From NCBI RefSeq assembly GCF_002750855.1, contig NZ_NWUC01000004.1, positions 301,948 through 365,947 of the forward strand: a DNA stretch of 64,000 nucleotides, given 5' to 3'. The position numbers were made by a program, and so were the translations under genes. Source of the stretch: Neopararhizobium haloflavum. GTDB taxonomy: Bacteria > Pseudomonadota > Alphaproteobacteria > Rhizobiales > Rhizobiaceae. Shown piece after piece: positions 1 through 10,067 of this stretch; the stretch's first letter is position 1, and each line of letters starts with the position of its first letter. Below the pieces are notes generated by a model. The model ran no database searches. It saw only the letters and a program-made list of their open reading frames with translations, and had not been told where the DNA came from.

Positions 1-1
1 C

Positions 2-744
2 TCCTCCGTCGCGGCGGAGTTGAACAACCGCGTCAATCGCAGCCGCCTGGGCATTCTTTGGCTGGTGATATCGCCGCTCGTGCAGGTTGCGATCTTCGCC
101 CTCATCCTTTCGGCCATCATGCGCGGCCGCATTCCGGGCATCGACAACCAGTTCGCCTACGCGATCTACCTGATGGCCGGCTTCCTGCCTTGGTATCTCT
201 TCACCGAGATCGTCACGCGCTGTTCGACGATGTTCATCGAGAACGCCAATGCGATGAAGAAGATCGTATTCCCCAAGGTGACGCTGCCTGTCGTCATCGC
301 CGCGATCGCAATCATCAACAATCTGATCTTCTTTCTTGCCGTAACCCTCGTCTATCTGGCGCTCGGCCATGGGCTGTCGCTGGCGACGCTCTGGCTGCCA
401 CTGCTCATCCTGGTCAACACCGGCCTTGCGACAGGTCTCGGCGTCATCCTCGGCACGCTCAACGTCTTCATCCGCGACGTCGGGCAGATGGTGCCGATCT
501 TCATCCAGTTCGGGTTCTGGTTCACGCCGATCGTCTATACGGCCAACATCATTCCAGAGGCCTATCGCGGCGCGCTTTATCTCAATCCGATCTACTGGAT
601 CGTGGCGGTGCACCGGGACGTCCTGGTGTTCAAGCAGGCGCCCGATCCCCTGACACTTTTCTGTCTTGTCGTGCTGACGCTGATCGTCGGCGCGCTCGGC
701 ATGTTCATGTTCAAACGCGCAAGCCCAGAAATGGTGGACGTCCT

Positions 745-748
<4 letters not shown>
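2..748 (+). CDS. wzm: ABC-2 type polysaccharide export permease, 5' end missing
   Basis: This is the inner-membrane permease of an ABC exporter that moves lipid-linked O-antigen or capsular polysaccharide out of the cytoplasm. The frame is open to the window edge, and the first usable codon (TTG at 20) lies inside conserved sequence, so the true start is upstream. The residues NRSRLGILW are the usual cytoplasmic lead-in to the first membrane segment of Wzm proteins. About six hydrophobic segments follow, with the polar stretch TPIVY before the last pair. The stop codon overlaps the start of the ATPase gene (TTGA). The family call is secure; the exact sugar polymer is not visible from this gene. 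Confidence 0.9.
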
Positions 749-1986
<1,238 letters not shown>

Positions 1987-2012
1987 TCACTTACGGCAAT
2001 GGAAAGACGGCA

Positions 2013-3164
2013 ATGGGAACGAGGGTGATCCTGTCAGTCGAAGCGGTGCGGTATCCGCTGACGGGAACCGGGCGCTACGCCTATGAATTGTCGCGGCACT
2101 TGCCGCATGTCGGCGGGATCGACGACCTGCGCTACTTCGGCATGGGTGGCTTTCTCGACAGCGCGCCGGAGCCTTCGGATGAGGGAAGCGCGGCAGTCGG
2201 CTGGATCAAGCGCACGCTGCAAAAGAGCAACACGGTGGTCGCGCTACGCCAGTCGGCGCTCGACTGGCGACGCCGGCGGGCTCTTCTGGCGCATGACGAA
2301 CACGTCTTTCACGGACCCAACTACTATCTGCCGCCACGCCAGGGCCCAAATGTCGTGACGATCCACGACCTGTCGATCTTCACAATGCCGGAATGCCACC
2401 CGCCGGCACGGGTGCGCTACATGCGCAAGCAGATCCGTCTTTCGCTGAAGCGCGCGACCCATCTGATCACCGACTGCGACTATACGAAAAACGAGACCGC
2501 CGCTTATTTCGACTGGCCACAGGATCGGGTGACGGCAATCCCGCTTGCAAGTTCGGACGATTTCCGCCCGAGGGACGAAACACAGACGCGCGACGTTCTT
2601 GCCGAACTGGGGCTCGAGCACGAGGGCTACTGCCTTTATGCCGGCACGATCGAGCCGCGCAAGAACGTCATGCGGTTGCTGGACGCTTATGAGGGACTGC
2701 CCGCGGCGATCCGCACGCGCTTTCCTCTGGTTCTCGTCGGGCATCGCGGCTGGCAGAGCGAGGCGGCCCACGAGAAGATAGAAAGGGCGGTTCGCGAAGG
2801 ATGGGCCGTTTATCCCGGCTACGTGCCGAATGCGCATTTGCCGCTGCTTTTCGCCGGCGCACGGCTTTTCGTGCTTCCCTCGCTCTACGAAGGCTTCGGC
2901 CTGCCCATTCTGGAAGCGATGGCCTCGGGGACCCCGGTCATCGTGTCACGCAATTCCTCACTGCCCGAGGTCGCCGGGGATGCGGCGCTTTACGTGGAGG
3001 CTGAGGATACGGCTGAACTGCGAGAGGCGATCGCGCGCGGCCTCGACGACACGCAATGGCGCAGCGATTCGATCCGCAAGGGGCTGGATCGCGCGGCGCT
3101 GTTCAGTTGGCGCCGCTGCGCAACGGAAACGGCCGCCGTCTATGCTCGTGCAGCCCGCGCCTAA
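2013..3164 (+). CDS. GT4-family glycosyltransferase
   Basis: Retaining GT-B glycosyltransferase of 383 residues, likely adding a sugar to the glycan exported by Wzm/Wzt. The N-terminal domain carries GTGRYAYEL, and the C-terminal domain carries the GT4 signature PSLYEGFGLPILEAMASGTPV near residues 289-308, with the two spaced glutamates that bind the nucleotide sugar. I preferred ATG 2013 because GGAAAG lies at 2001-2006. An in-frame TTG at 1983 overlaps the wzt stop and would add ten residues. It is the third gene of the operon. The donor sugar cannot be told from the sequence; mannose or rhamnose would fit the gmd/rmd genes nearby. Confidence 0.85.
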   Translation: MGTRVILSVEAVRYPLTGTGRYAYELSRHLPHVGGIDDLRYFGMGGFLDSAPEPSDEGSAAVGWIKRTLQKSNTVVALRQSALDWRRRRALLAHDEHVFHGPNYYLPPRQGPNVVTIHDLSIFTMPECHPPARVRYMRKQIRLSLKRATHLITDCDYTKNETAAYFDWPQDRVTAIPLASSDDFRPRDETQTRDVLAELGLEHEGYCLYAGTIEPRKNVMRLLDAYEGLPAAIRTRFPLVLVGHRGWQSEAAHEKIERAVREGWAVYPGYVPNAHLPLLFAGARLFVLPSLYEGFGLPILEAMASGTPVIVSRNSSLPEVAGDAALYVEAEDTAELREAIARGLDDTQWRSDSIRKGLDRAALFSWRRCATETAAVYARAARA

Positions 3165-3384
3165 CCCTTCGGACTATGTCAATTGTTTAACTTTCATCCA
3201 TTTTAACAAAAGACAATGTCAAAACGGTGCCTTATTCTTGTAGAGATTAGGCAACACAGCACTTTCAAACGCTCTTGATGCTTTCCGTCCGATGCGGAAG
3301 CCGTTATAAGATGAAGGGGGATGAGGGATCATGATCGCATTTCGGGGTGCCCGATCAGCAGCTCTTCCAGCCACCCTCTCGTCA

Positions 3385-3403
3385 CACGACGGGAGACGTC
3401 GTG
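3385..3403 (+). promoter_or_regulatory. Perfect 7-bp inverted repeat upstream of the acidic membrane protein gene
   Basis: CACGACG and CGTCGTG are separated by five bases, 36 bases before the start codon at 3439. There is no T-run after it, so it is not an intrinsic terminator. It may be an operator or an mRNA hairpin. The rest of the 274-base gap from 3165 is AT-richer at its left end, which fits a promoter region. Confidence 0.3.
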
Positions 3404-3438
3404 CCTGAAACCATACGGATTGGAAAGCGGCTGATCAC

Positions 3439-5121
3439 ATGAGTGCTTCGATCTTCTCCTTTGCTCGCGCCCGTCAGAAGACGGCCAATCGCCGGACAAG
3501 TGCCGATTGGGGCACACAGGAACTGGCGGAACTCTACAGGGTCCGTGACCGCCTGGTCGAAGCGGGCCTTCATATTTCCCTGCATCGCGGCATTACCGAC
3601 GAGGGCGAGCCCTGGGCGGTGTTCGAGCGCGACGATACGTATGAACCCATGGTGCACATCGCGCGCATCAACGAGGAAGTGGTCGTCGTCAACAACGCCA
3701 CCGGGCAGAGCTATCACGGCGTCGATTTCCGAGCGGTCACCGAGCAGATGCTGCAGGATGCGCCGCTCGCCCTTCCCCGCCAGCGCAGCGACAGCAAGGT
3801 TGTCATCCATCCGCGCGCCGTCTTCACTGCATTCGTGGCTGCCGCGATCGTCGTGACGGAACTGGCACGCAACGTCGAATCGGCCAAGGCCGCCGAAAAC
3901 GCTGCAGGCCATACCGACGACGACGCCGCCACGCATCTGCTCAGCCGTCTTTTCGGCCGCGAGAACGGCTCTCAGTCGCAGGGCCTGGCCGGCGGTTTCA
4001 CCGCGTTTGGCGCCCTCGGGGCAGCGGCCCTGGCGATCGACCTGATGGCAAGCGAACTCGGCGGCAGCGACGCGGCGGGAAGCAACCTGGCGCTTGACGT
4101 CGCCACCGTGCCGGAAGCCGGCGACGTGCCCGACGTCGAACGCTCGGCAGCGGCCGAGCGCGGTCAATCCGGCTCCGACCCGTCCCTGGCGCAAGCGCAG
4201 GGCACCGGCGTCGTGCTGAGCAACGGCGAGACCTTCGGCAATCTGGCGGCGATGGAGGATATGCAGGCGCGGAACGAGAGCGTCCTTGCCCGCAAGATCG
4301 AGCAGCCGGAAGCTGTCGACGACCCGACCGGCCACCACATCCTCGAGAAACAGACCCTCGATCTCGCACTCGATTTCAACGGCGCGCAGAGCGAGGCTCC
4401 GGAACAGCTGGAAGCGGCTCCGGCAAAACAGTCCGCCGGCAGTTCTTCGCGATCCGAGACGGCCGAAGCCGGTGCGACCCACAGTTCGGGATCGGGCACC
4501 GCGACTGCTTCGGCTTCGAGCACAAGTTCCTCCTCCACCGCCAAGGAGCCGGACGACACCAAGACGGCTTCTTCTTCCTCGCCAAGTTCCGGTCAGGCAA
4601 AGCAGCCCACTGCGACCGAGACGGCGGATGCCGACAATGACGGCTCCGAAAGCGTCGACGGCGATGCCGATGATGACGACGGACTGGTGGTCGCCAGTCT
4701 CGATTTGTCTGATCTGCTTGGCTCGCGGCGCGATCAGATCGAGATCGGAGATTCGGAGCCTGTCGTATCAGTCGAAAAGCCCGAGACGTCGGATGTCGGA
4801 GACACGCCGGATGGTATCGGAGACAAGGACGGCGAAGAAGGCTCGGCGATCGCATTCGTGTCGCACTTCACCACCGAAAACGGTGATGGCAGCAAGCTGA
4901 AGGACGACCAGACCGATTACGTCATCCATGATGGCGGCGATGCCTCCTATTGGGGTTTCCGCTTCGATCAGGACAAGTTGATGGTGTCGGACGCACCGGG
5001 CTCGATGAAGGTCATGACGGCCGAGTGGATCGACGAGATCTCCATCGTCGACAAAGACGTGCATCTGGTTGGTGTTGATGGGCACTCGATATGGCTGTAC
5101 GAGGCGGTCATCGCTGCCTAG
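3439..5121 (+). CDS. Acidic, Ser/Thr/Asp/Glu-rich membrane protein beside the type I exporter, function unknown
   Basis: A 560-residue protein I cannot place in a named family. The first 120 residues look folded. Two hydrophobic segments follow, near residues 128-146 (AVFTAFVAAAIVVTEL) and 182-203 (GGFTAFGALGAAALAIDLMA). Residues about 220-480 are low-complexity and rich in Ser, Ala, Asp and Glu, then a compact acidic C-terminal domain ends in HSIWLYEAVIAA. It precedes the secretion ATPase gene by 93 bases on the same strand, so it could be an accessory or substrate of that exporter. It has no RTX repeats and no cleavable signal peptide. The role is inferred from position only. Confidence 0.75.
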   Translation: MSASIFSFARARQKTANRRTSADWGTQELAELYRVRDRLVEAGLHISLHRGITDEGEPWAVFERDDTYEPMVHIARINEEVVVVNNATGQSYHGVDFRAVTEQMLQDAPLALPRQRSDSKVVIHPRAVFTAFVAAAIVVTELARNVESAKAAENAAGHTDDDAATHLLSRLFGRENGSQSQGLAGGFTAFGALGAAALAIDLMASELGGSDAAGSNLALDVATVPEAGDVPDVERSAAAERGQSGSDPSLAQAQGTGVVLSNGETFGNLAAMEDMQARNESVLARKIEQPEAVDDPTGHHILEKQTLDLALDFNGAQSEAPEQLEAAPAKQSAGSSSRSETAEAGATHSSGSGTATASASSTSSSSTAKEPDDTKTASSSSPSSGQAKQPTATETADADNDGSESVDGDADDDDGLVVASLDLSDLLGSRRDQIEIGDSEPVVSVEKPETSDVGDTPDGIGDKDGEEGSAIAFVSHFTTENGDGSKLKDDQTDYVIHDGGDASYWGFRFDQDKLMVSDAPGSMKVMTAEWIDEISIVDKDVHLVGVDGHSIWLYEAVIAA

Positions 5122-5214
5122 CGGCGTTCAGATGACGACAACCGCGCAGACGGGCGACTGCGGCGGTTCGACAATCAAGATCAAGCACATCGCCGGGTTC
5201 GAAGACCAGAGTTA

Positions 5215-6981
5215 ATGCCAAAAGGGCAGGACATGAAACGCAAAGATGCGGCCGACAACAGCCTGAAGATGCTGACGAATGCCATGCGCCAATGCCGCGG
5301 CAACATGATCGCGGTCATCGTTTTCAGCTTCTTCGTCAATCTGCTGGTCTTCGTCGGACCGCTCTATATGTTGCAGATCTACGATCGCGTGCTGGCGAGC
5401 CGCAGCGAGGTCACCCTGATCGTTCTGACCGGCCTTGCGATTGGCCTTCTCATGGTCTTCGCGATGCTGGAAATCGTGCGTTCGCGCATTCTGGTGCGCA
5501 CCGGTGTCATGTTCGATGAACTGCTCGCCGATAACGTCCTTTACACCGCCTTTCGCGGCCACGTCCGCCAGCCCGGACACGCCTACAGCCAGGCGCCGCG
5601 CGACGTCGATTCGATCCGCGAGTTCATGACGGGCGCCGGTCTGATCGCCTTTTGCGACGCGCCATGGGTTCCCGTCTTCATCACCGTCTGCTTCCTGATG
5701 CACTTCTGGCTCGGGATGGTGGCGCTGGTCGGGGCGATCATAATCTTCATCCTCGCGGTATCGAACGAGTTGATGACGCGCAGCATCCTCAGCCAGGCCT
5801 CCGGCGCTTCGGTCGCTGCCAACCAGTACGTTGTGTCGAGCCTCAGAAATGCCGAGACGGTGCATGTGCTCGGCATGTCGAAGGCGCTGATCGGCCGCTG
5901 GAACGCGCTGCACCTCGATGCGCTCGGCCTGCAGGCCAAGGCCAGCGACCGCGCCGGCGTGATCATGGGCAGCTTCAAGGCCGTTCGCATGTCGCTGCAG
6001 GTGGCCATCCTCGGCGTCGGCGCCTACCTCGTCATCCAGGGCGAAGTCAGCGCCGGCATCATGATCGCCGCCTCCATCATCATGGGCCGGGCCCTCGCTC
6101 CGGTCGAAGCGGCCGTCGGCCAGTGGAAGCAGTTCGTCAATGCACGCTCGGCCTATGGGCGCATCAAGCAACTGCTCGAGACCGTGCCGAGCGACAATGA
6201 AGAGCGCATGCCCCTGCCCAAGCCCAAGGGCGAACTGACGCTGGAGCGCCTGTTCGTTGCGCCTCCCGGCTCCAACGCACCGACGATCAAGAACATCAAC
6301 CTCAAGATCGAGGCCGGCGAGGTCGTCGCTGTCGTGGGTGCCTCGGGCGCCGGCAAGACCACGCTTGCGCGTGCCATCGTCGGCGTCTGGCTCCCCGTTT
6401 CCGGTTCGGTGCGCATTGACGGCGCCGAACTCAGCCAGTGGCACCCGGAAGATCTCGGCAACCATCTCGGATACCTGCCGCAGGAAGTCGAACTGTTCAA
6501 CGGAACCGTTGCGGAGAACATCGCCCGGTTCGGCGATGTCGATCCCGACGCCGTGATCCACGCCTCAGCGACGGCCGGCGCGCATGACATGATCCTGAAG
6601 CTGCCGGATGGGTATGAGACGAAGCTCGGCGACGGCGGGCGGTCACTCTCCGGCGGCCAGCGCCAACGCATCGCGCTGGCACGGGCGCTTTATGGCGACC
6701 CGCGGCTGATCGTGCTCGACGAGCCGAATTCAAGCCTCGACCAGGAAGGCGAGAAGGCGCTGGCCGACGCCATCCTGTGGGCCAAGCGCGAGAATCGCAC
6801 GGTCATCATCATCAGCCACCGCACGTCGCTGCTTTCGGTGGTCGACAAGGTCGCGGTGCTCGCCGATGGCGCGGTGGCCAAGTTCGATCGTCCGGAAGTC
6901 GTACTCGGCTCCCGTACCGGCCAGGCCGCCAATGTGAGCCAGCTTCGCACGCCTCAGGCCAAGGTGATTTCCGCCTCCTGA
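5215..6981 (+). CDS. Type I secretion ABC transporter, PrtD/RsaD-like permease-ATPase
   Basis: A fused membrane and ATPase subunit that energises one-step secretion of unprocessed proteins carrying C-terminal signals. The 588 residues hold a six-segment membrane domain (about 1-300) and an ATPase domain with Walker A GASGAGKTT near 374-382, signature LSGGQRQR near 478 and Walker B LIVLDEP near 499. There is no N-terminal C39 peptidase domain, so it belongs with PrtD-type exporters of proteases and S-layer proteins. ATG 5233, with GGGCAGG just upstream, is an alternative start giving 582 residues. The HlyD partner follows after 83 bases. No TolC-like outer-membrane gene is in the window. Confidence 0.92.
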   Translation: MPKGQDMKRKDAADNSLKMLTNAMRQCRGNMIAVIVFSFFVNLLVFVGPLYMLQIYDRVLASRSEVTLIVLTGLAIGLLMVFAMLEIVRSRILVRTGVMFDELLADNVLYTAFRGHVRQPGHAYSQAPRDVDSIREFMTGAGLIAFCDAPWVPVFITVCFLMHFWLGMVALVGAIIIFILAVSNELMTRSILSQASGASVAANQYVVSSLRNAETVHVLGMSKALIGRWNALHLDALGLQAKASDRAGVIMGSFKAVRMSLQVAILGVGAYLVIQGEVSAGIMIAASIIMGRALAPVEAAVGQWKQFVNARSAYGRIKQLLETVPSDNEERMPLPKPKGELTLERLFVAPPGSNAPTIKNINLKIEAGEVVAVVGASGAGKTTLARAIVGVWLPVSGSVRIDGAELSQWHPEDLGNHLGYLPQEVELFNGTVAENIARFGDVDPDAVIHASATAGAHDMILKLPDGYETKLGDGGRSLSGGQRQRIALARALYGDPRLIVLDEPNSSLDQEGEKALADAILWAKRENRTVIIISHRTSLLSVVDKVAVLADGAVAKFDRPEVVLGSRTGQAANVSQLRTPQAKVISAS

Positions 6982-7064
6982 GCGCCGCATCGATGATTTA
7001 GGTTGCCACCCTGCTGTCGCGTCGCGGCGGCAGACGCAACACTGGGAAATAACGGAGAGGCCAG

Positions 7065-8420
7065 ATGGCCGCACAGGAATCACCAAAGCCACCGGCACGC
7101 TTCGACCAGAAGAGCGGACCGACAAAGGCTGCCCGGCCGCCGCGCAGCGCCAAGGGCACCGTCCTTGCCGGCGCAGTCATCGTCGGGGTCACCTTTTTCG
7201 GCTTTGGAGCATGGGCATCCTACGCGCCGCTCGCCAGCGCCGTCACGGCCTCGGCGTCGGTGGTCTCGGAAGGCCGCACACAGGTCGTTCAGCACCTCGA
7301 AGGCGGGATCGTGGCCGAGGTCAATGTCCGCGAAGGCCAGATGGTCGAACGCGGCGAAGTTCTCTTCAGGCTCGACCCCGTTCAGGCAGCTTCCCGCGCG
7401 GATCGTTTCCGCAATCAGCTGCATGCACGCCAGGTTCAGGCCGCTCGCCTCAGGGCCGAACGCGACGATCGGGCGGAGATCGATTTTCCCGAGCACATCC
7501 TTGAAAGGGAAAGCAGCGACATTCAGGCGATGATCGAGGGTGAACAACGCCTCTTTCTGGAACGGCGTCAGTCCTTCGAAGGGCAGATCGAACTGCTTGA
7601 GGCAAAAATCATCCAGTTCAATCTCGAGGTGAACGGGCTCAATGTTCAGGAAGGCTCCAAGCGCGAGCAGATCCGGCTGATCACCGAGGAACTCGACAGC
7701 CTCCGTCCGCTTCTGGAAAAGGGCCTCGTGGCGCGTTCCCGCCTGCTTGCTCTGGAGCGTGAAGCGGCCCGTCTCGAAGGCGAAGTCGGCGATATCGAAT
7801 CACGGCGCGCGCGGGCGAACGAGTCCGCCACCGAGGCGCGGCTGGAGATGGAACAGCTCAAGCAGCAGTTCCGTGAGGAGGTCGTCGCAGAATTGCGCGA
7901 GGTCGAAACACAGATCGCCGACCTTGAAGAACAGCTGACGGCGGCCGAGGACGTGATGAGCCGTCTCAACATTCACGCGCCGACGACCGGAGTCGCGCAG
8001 AATGTGGCGGTGACGACGCTCGGCGCGGTCATCTCCCCCGGCGAGCCGCTCCTTGAAATCTCGCCGGAACAGGCCGAATTGGTGGTGGCCGCAAGGGTCA
8101 CGCCGCTCGACGTTCACGACGTCAAGCTCGGCCAGCGCGCCGAGGTTCGTTTCGTCGCGCTCGATGTGCGCAAGTTGCCGTCGATCTTCGGCGAGATTCG
8201 CTCGGTATCGGGCGACCGTATCGTCGACCAGTCCAACAATACGGAATATTTCCTGGTTCAGGTCTCCGTTCCACCGGAAGAAATGAAGAAGCTCGGCGAC
8301 CAGACCGTTCACCCGGGCATGCCGGCCGACATCATCGTACCAACCGGCTCGCGAACCTTCATGGATTACCTGTTGCGCCCGCTTTCAGACGCGATCACCC
8401 GCGGCCTGAACGAGGAATGA
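7065..8420 (+). CDS. HlyD/PrtE-family membrane-fusion protein of type I secretion
   Basis: A periplasmic adaptor of 451 residues linking the inner-membrane ABC transporter to an outer-membrane channel. A short cytoplasmic tail precedes one membrane segment (about residues 26-48). A biotinyl-lipoyl half motif (VVQHLEGGIVAEV) comes next, then a long charged coiled coil (about 110-290), the second lipoyl half and a beta-barrel C-terminus. GGAGAGG sits six bases before ATG 7065. It is cotranscribed with the ATPase gene, and an intrinsic terminator follows at 8428. The family call is firm. Confidence 0.93.
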   Translation: MAAQESPKPPARFDQKSGPTKAARPPRSAKGTVLAGAVIVGVTFFGFGAWASYAPLASAVTASASVVSEGRTQVVQHLEGGIVAEVNVREGQMVERGEVLFRLDPVQAASRADRFRNQLHARQVQAARLRAERDDRAEIDFPEHILERESSDIQAMIEGEQRLFLERRQSFEGQIELLEAKIIQFNLEVNGLNVQEGSKREQIRLITEELDSLRPLLEKGLVARSRLLALEREAARLEGEVGDIESRRARANESATEARLEMEQLKQQFREEVVAELREVETQIADLEEQLTAAEDVMSRLNIHAPTTGVAQNVAVTTLGAVISPGEPLLEISPEQAELVVAARVTPLDVHDVKLGQRAEVRFVALDVRKLPSIFGEIRSVSGDRIVDQSNNTEYFLVQVSVPPEEMKKLGDQTVHPGMPADIIVPTGSRTFMDYLLRPLSDAITRGLNEE

Positions 8421-8427
8421 GAAATGG

Positions 8428-8454
8428 AAGGACCGGCCAGCGCCGGTCCTTTTC
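8428..8454 (+). terminator. Rho-independent terminator after the type I secretion genes
   Basis: AAGGACCGGC pairs perfectly with GCCGGTCCTT around the loop CA/GC, followed by TTTTC and a T-rich stretch. It begins seven bases after the hlyD-like stop codon. Confidence 0.85.
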
Positions 8455-8474
8455 ACTTTCAGGGAAGAAAATCG

Positions 8475-9260
8475 TCAGAAAAGAAGTTCGTCGTCTTCGG
8501 CGACCTGCCATGCCGGCTTGGCGCTTTGCTGCGCCCTTGCGGCGGCGAGCTGGTCGCGCAGGCGGATGATCCGGTCGAAGTTTCCGATATTCTGCATCGA
8601 CAGCAGATGGGCGTAGATCACCGGCATCGCAGCCGACTGCCGCAGTTTCAGAAAATCGGCATCCGATAGTCCGTTGAGTGCTTTCTCGCTGACCCGCTTC
8701 AAGCCGCCGACGCGGCGCTCCTCGCCGTCAACCGAAACACTGATCGGCCAGTCTTCGACGATGCCCGTCTCCTTGATGGCCGCGGTCGCCCGCTCCGTCA
8801 GTGCACGGTTCTTTTCGCACTGCTTGAGGAATTCCAGTGTTTCGCTGACGCGCTTGCTGGGCCGGCCTTCCTCCTCGAACAGCGTCTCGCCTTCTTCGAA
8901 CTCGGCGCCCTCGCCGATCAGCCCGCTCTCTTCATCAAAGGCGAGCACGCTCTCGTTGCGCTCCTTTACCGGGACCAGACGAAACGGGTAGCCGCGGAGG
9001 ATGGATGGAACGTAGCCGCCAAGCCACTGGCCGTCGATCGAGACGAAAAGATTGATGCCCGGTGTCAGCGACGTCACGGCGACCAGAACCAGCCTCTCGT
9101 CGCGCTCGATGAAGGCGACAGGCAAGCCCATGGCCGTCTTGGCCAGATCGGCGGCAACCAACGGCACGAAGGTCTCGTTCGCGGCAAAGGTGTAGGACTG
9201 AAACCGCTTCCAGCGCGCATTGCGATGATTGCTGTGGCTGAGCGCGACGTATTTGGGCAT
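8475..9260 (-). CDS. SapC-family protein
   Basis: A 261-residue soluble protein with the SapC pattern: an N-terminal segment with FAANETFVPLVAADLAKTAMGLPVAF, then LFVSIDGQWLGGYVPSILRGYPFRLVP, then an acidic middle. SapC proteins were named from the Campylobacter S-layer secretion locus, and in alphaproteobacteria they are usually next to type I exporters of surface or RTX proteins. Here it faces the exporter genes tail to tail. The biochemical role of the family is not established; helping export or assemble a surface protein is an inference. The start is ATG at 9260. Confidence 0.85.
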   Translation of the reverse strand: MPKYVALSHSNHRNARWKRFQSYTFAANETFVPLVAADLAKTAMGLPVAFIERDERLVLVAVTSLTPGINLFVSIDGQWLGGYVPSILRGYPFRLVPVKERNESVLAFDEESGLIGEGAEFEEGETLFEEEGRPSKRVSETLEFLKQCEKNRALTERATAAIKETGIVEDWPISVSVDGEERRVGGLKRVSEKALNGLSDADFLKLRQSAAMPVIYAHLLSMQNIGNFDRIIRLRDQLAAARAQQSAKPAWQVAEDDELLF

Positions 9261-9335
9261 TGGGCTCCCCTGCGTTCGTTTTGGGCTTGATCCTCGTTAT
9301 CCGGCGGGCAGACAACCGTCAAACAAGTGGTCTCG

Positions 9336-9968
9336 TCAGTTCAGCGTGATGGCGCCGGTGTCTGCCGTCAGTGACAGGCGTGCGAGCCAGCCCGTCTCTG
9401 GCTGCAGGTTCCATCCCGCGCGATCGGCTTGGCGCGCCATCAGTTCGACGATGCGGTGCAATTCATCCCTGCCCACCGAAAGCCGCGCGAGCGGATGTCC
9501 TGCCGACTTCACGGCCAGATGAAATTGGCCCGCCCTCAGCGCGACATCAACGGAATCGACCAGCGGCAGGCGATCCGCAGGCATCGGCCTGTGCTCCGGC
9601 TCGCGCTGACTCGCTGACTTGGCGGAAGGCGTGGCAGTCTGCTTGCCCTCCGACAGCGCGCCTTGATGTTCGAAAACGATCATGTCGTCGCGCATCTCGG
9701 CTGGCGCGGTCGCAGCGGCGCTGCTCGTCTTCTCAAGCAGAGAGGCGAATGCGTCGATCATCCGGCCGCAGAGCCTTCGTGTCAGCGCGCATTCGCATGT
9801 TTCCGTTTTCAGCGGCGCGTCGGCCGAAAGCCCGGGAAGATGCTTGGTGATGACGAAGCGCATGCGGTCCGCCATCTGCTCGTAGCGAATCGAAAGCTGC
9901 CATTTGGCTTCCTGAGCATCAAGCGTTGCGGGAACGGCGGGCGGCGGGGTGCTTGTCTGATCGTTCAT
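9336..9968 (-). CDS. Conserved hypothetical protein, cytoplasmic
   Basis: A 210-residue protein with no family I recognise. The ATG at 9968 (MNDQTSTPPP) is preferred over a frame extension to 10067. Residues 15-110 look helical (KWQLSIRYEQMADRMRFVITKHLPG). A Ser/Ala/Pro-rich linker follows, then a C-terminal region with VALRAGQFHLAVKSAGHPLARLSVGRDELHRIVELM that looks like strands then a helix. There is no signal peptide. It lies between sapC and a DUF4214 exoprotein gene on the same strand, so a role in regulating or assisting surface protein export is possible but unproven. Confidence 0.6.
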   Translation of the reverse strand: MNDQTSTPPPAVPATLDAQEAKWQLSIRYEQMADRMRFVITKHLPGLSADAPLKTETCECALTRRLCGRMIDAFASLLEKTSSAAATAPAEMRDDMIVFEHQGALSEGKQTATPSAKSASQREPEHRPMPADRLPLVDSVDVALRAGQFHLAVKSAGHPLARLSVGRDELHRIVELMARQADRAGWNLQPETGWLARLSLTADTGAITLN

Positions 9969-10067
9969 GCACCGAGCGTTAGCACGGTGCGGCAGCGAGA
10001 ATAAGGTGGAATGCGGGAGCAAGACCGGCCGTATGAGCACGGCTGAATGGCTCGCTCCCGCCGACAC

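Noticed and set aside
3331-3408. 25-codon leader peptide before the gene at 3439
   Set aside because: It has a good ribosome site, but the peptide is Arg/Ala-rich and unremarkable and there is no attenuator-type structure with a T-run.
5212-6561. 449-codon minus-strand frame opposite the type I exporter
   Set aside because: Asp/His-rich complement of a clear ABC transporter gene; no ribosome site or family features.
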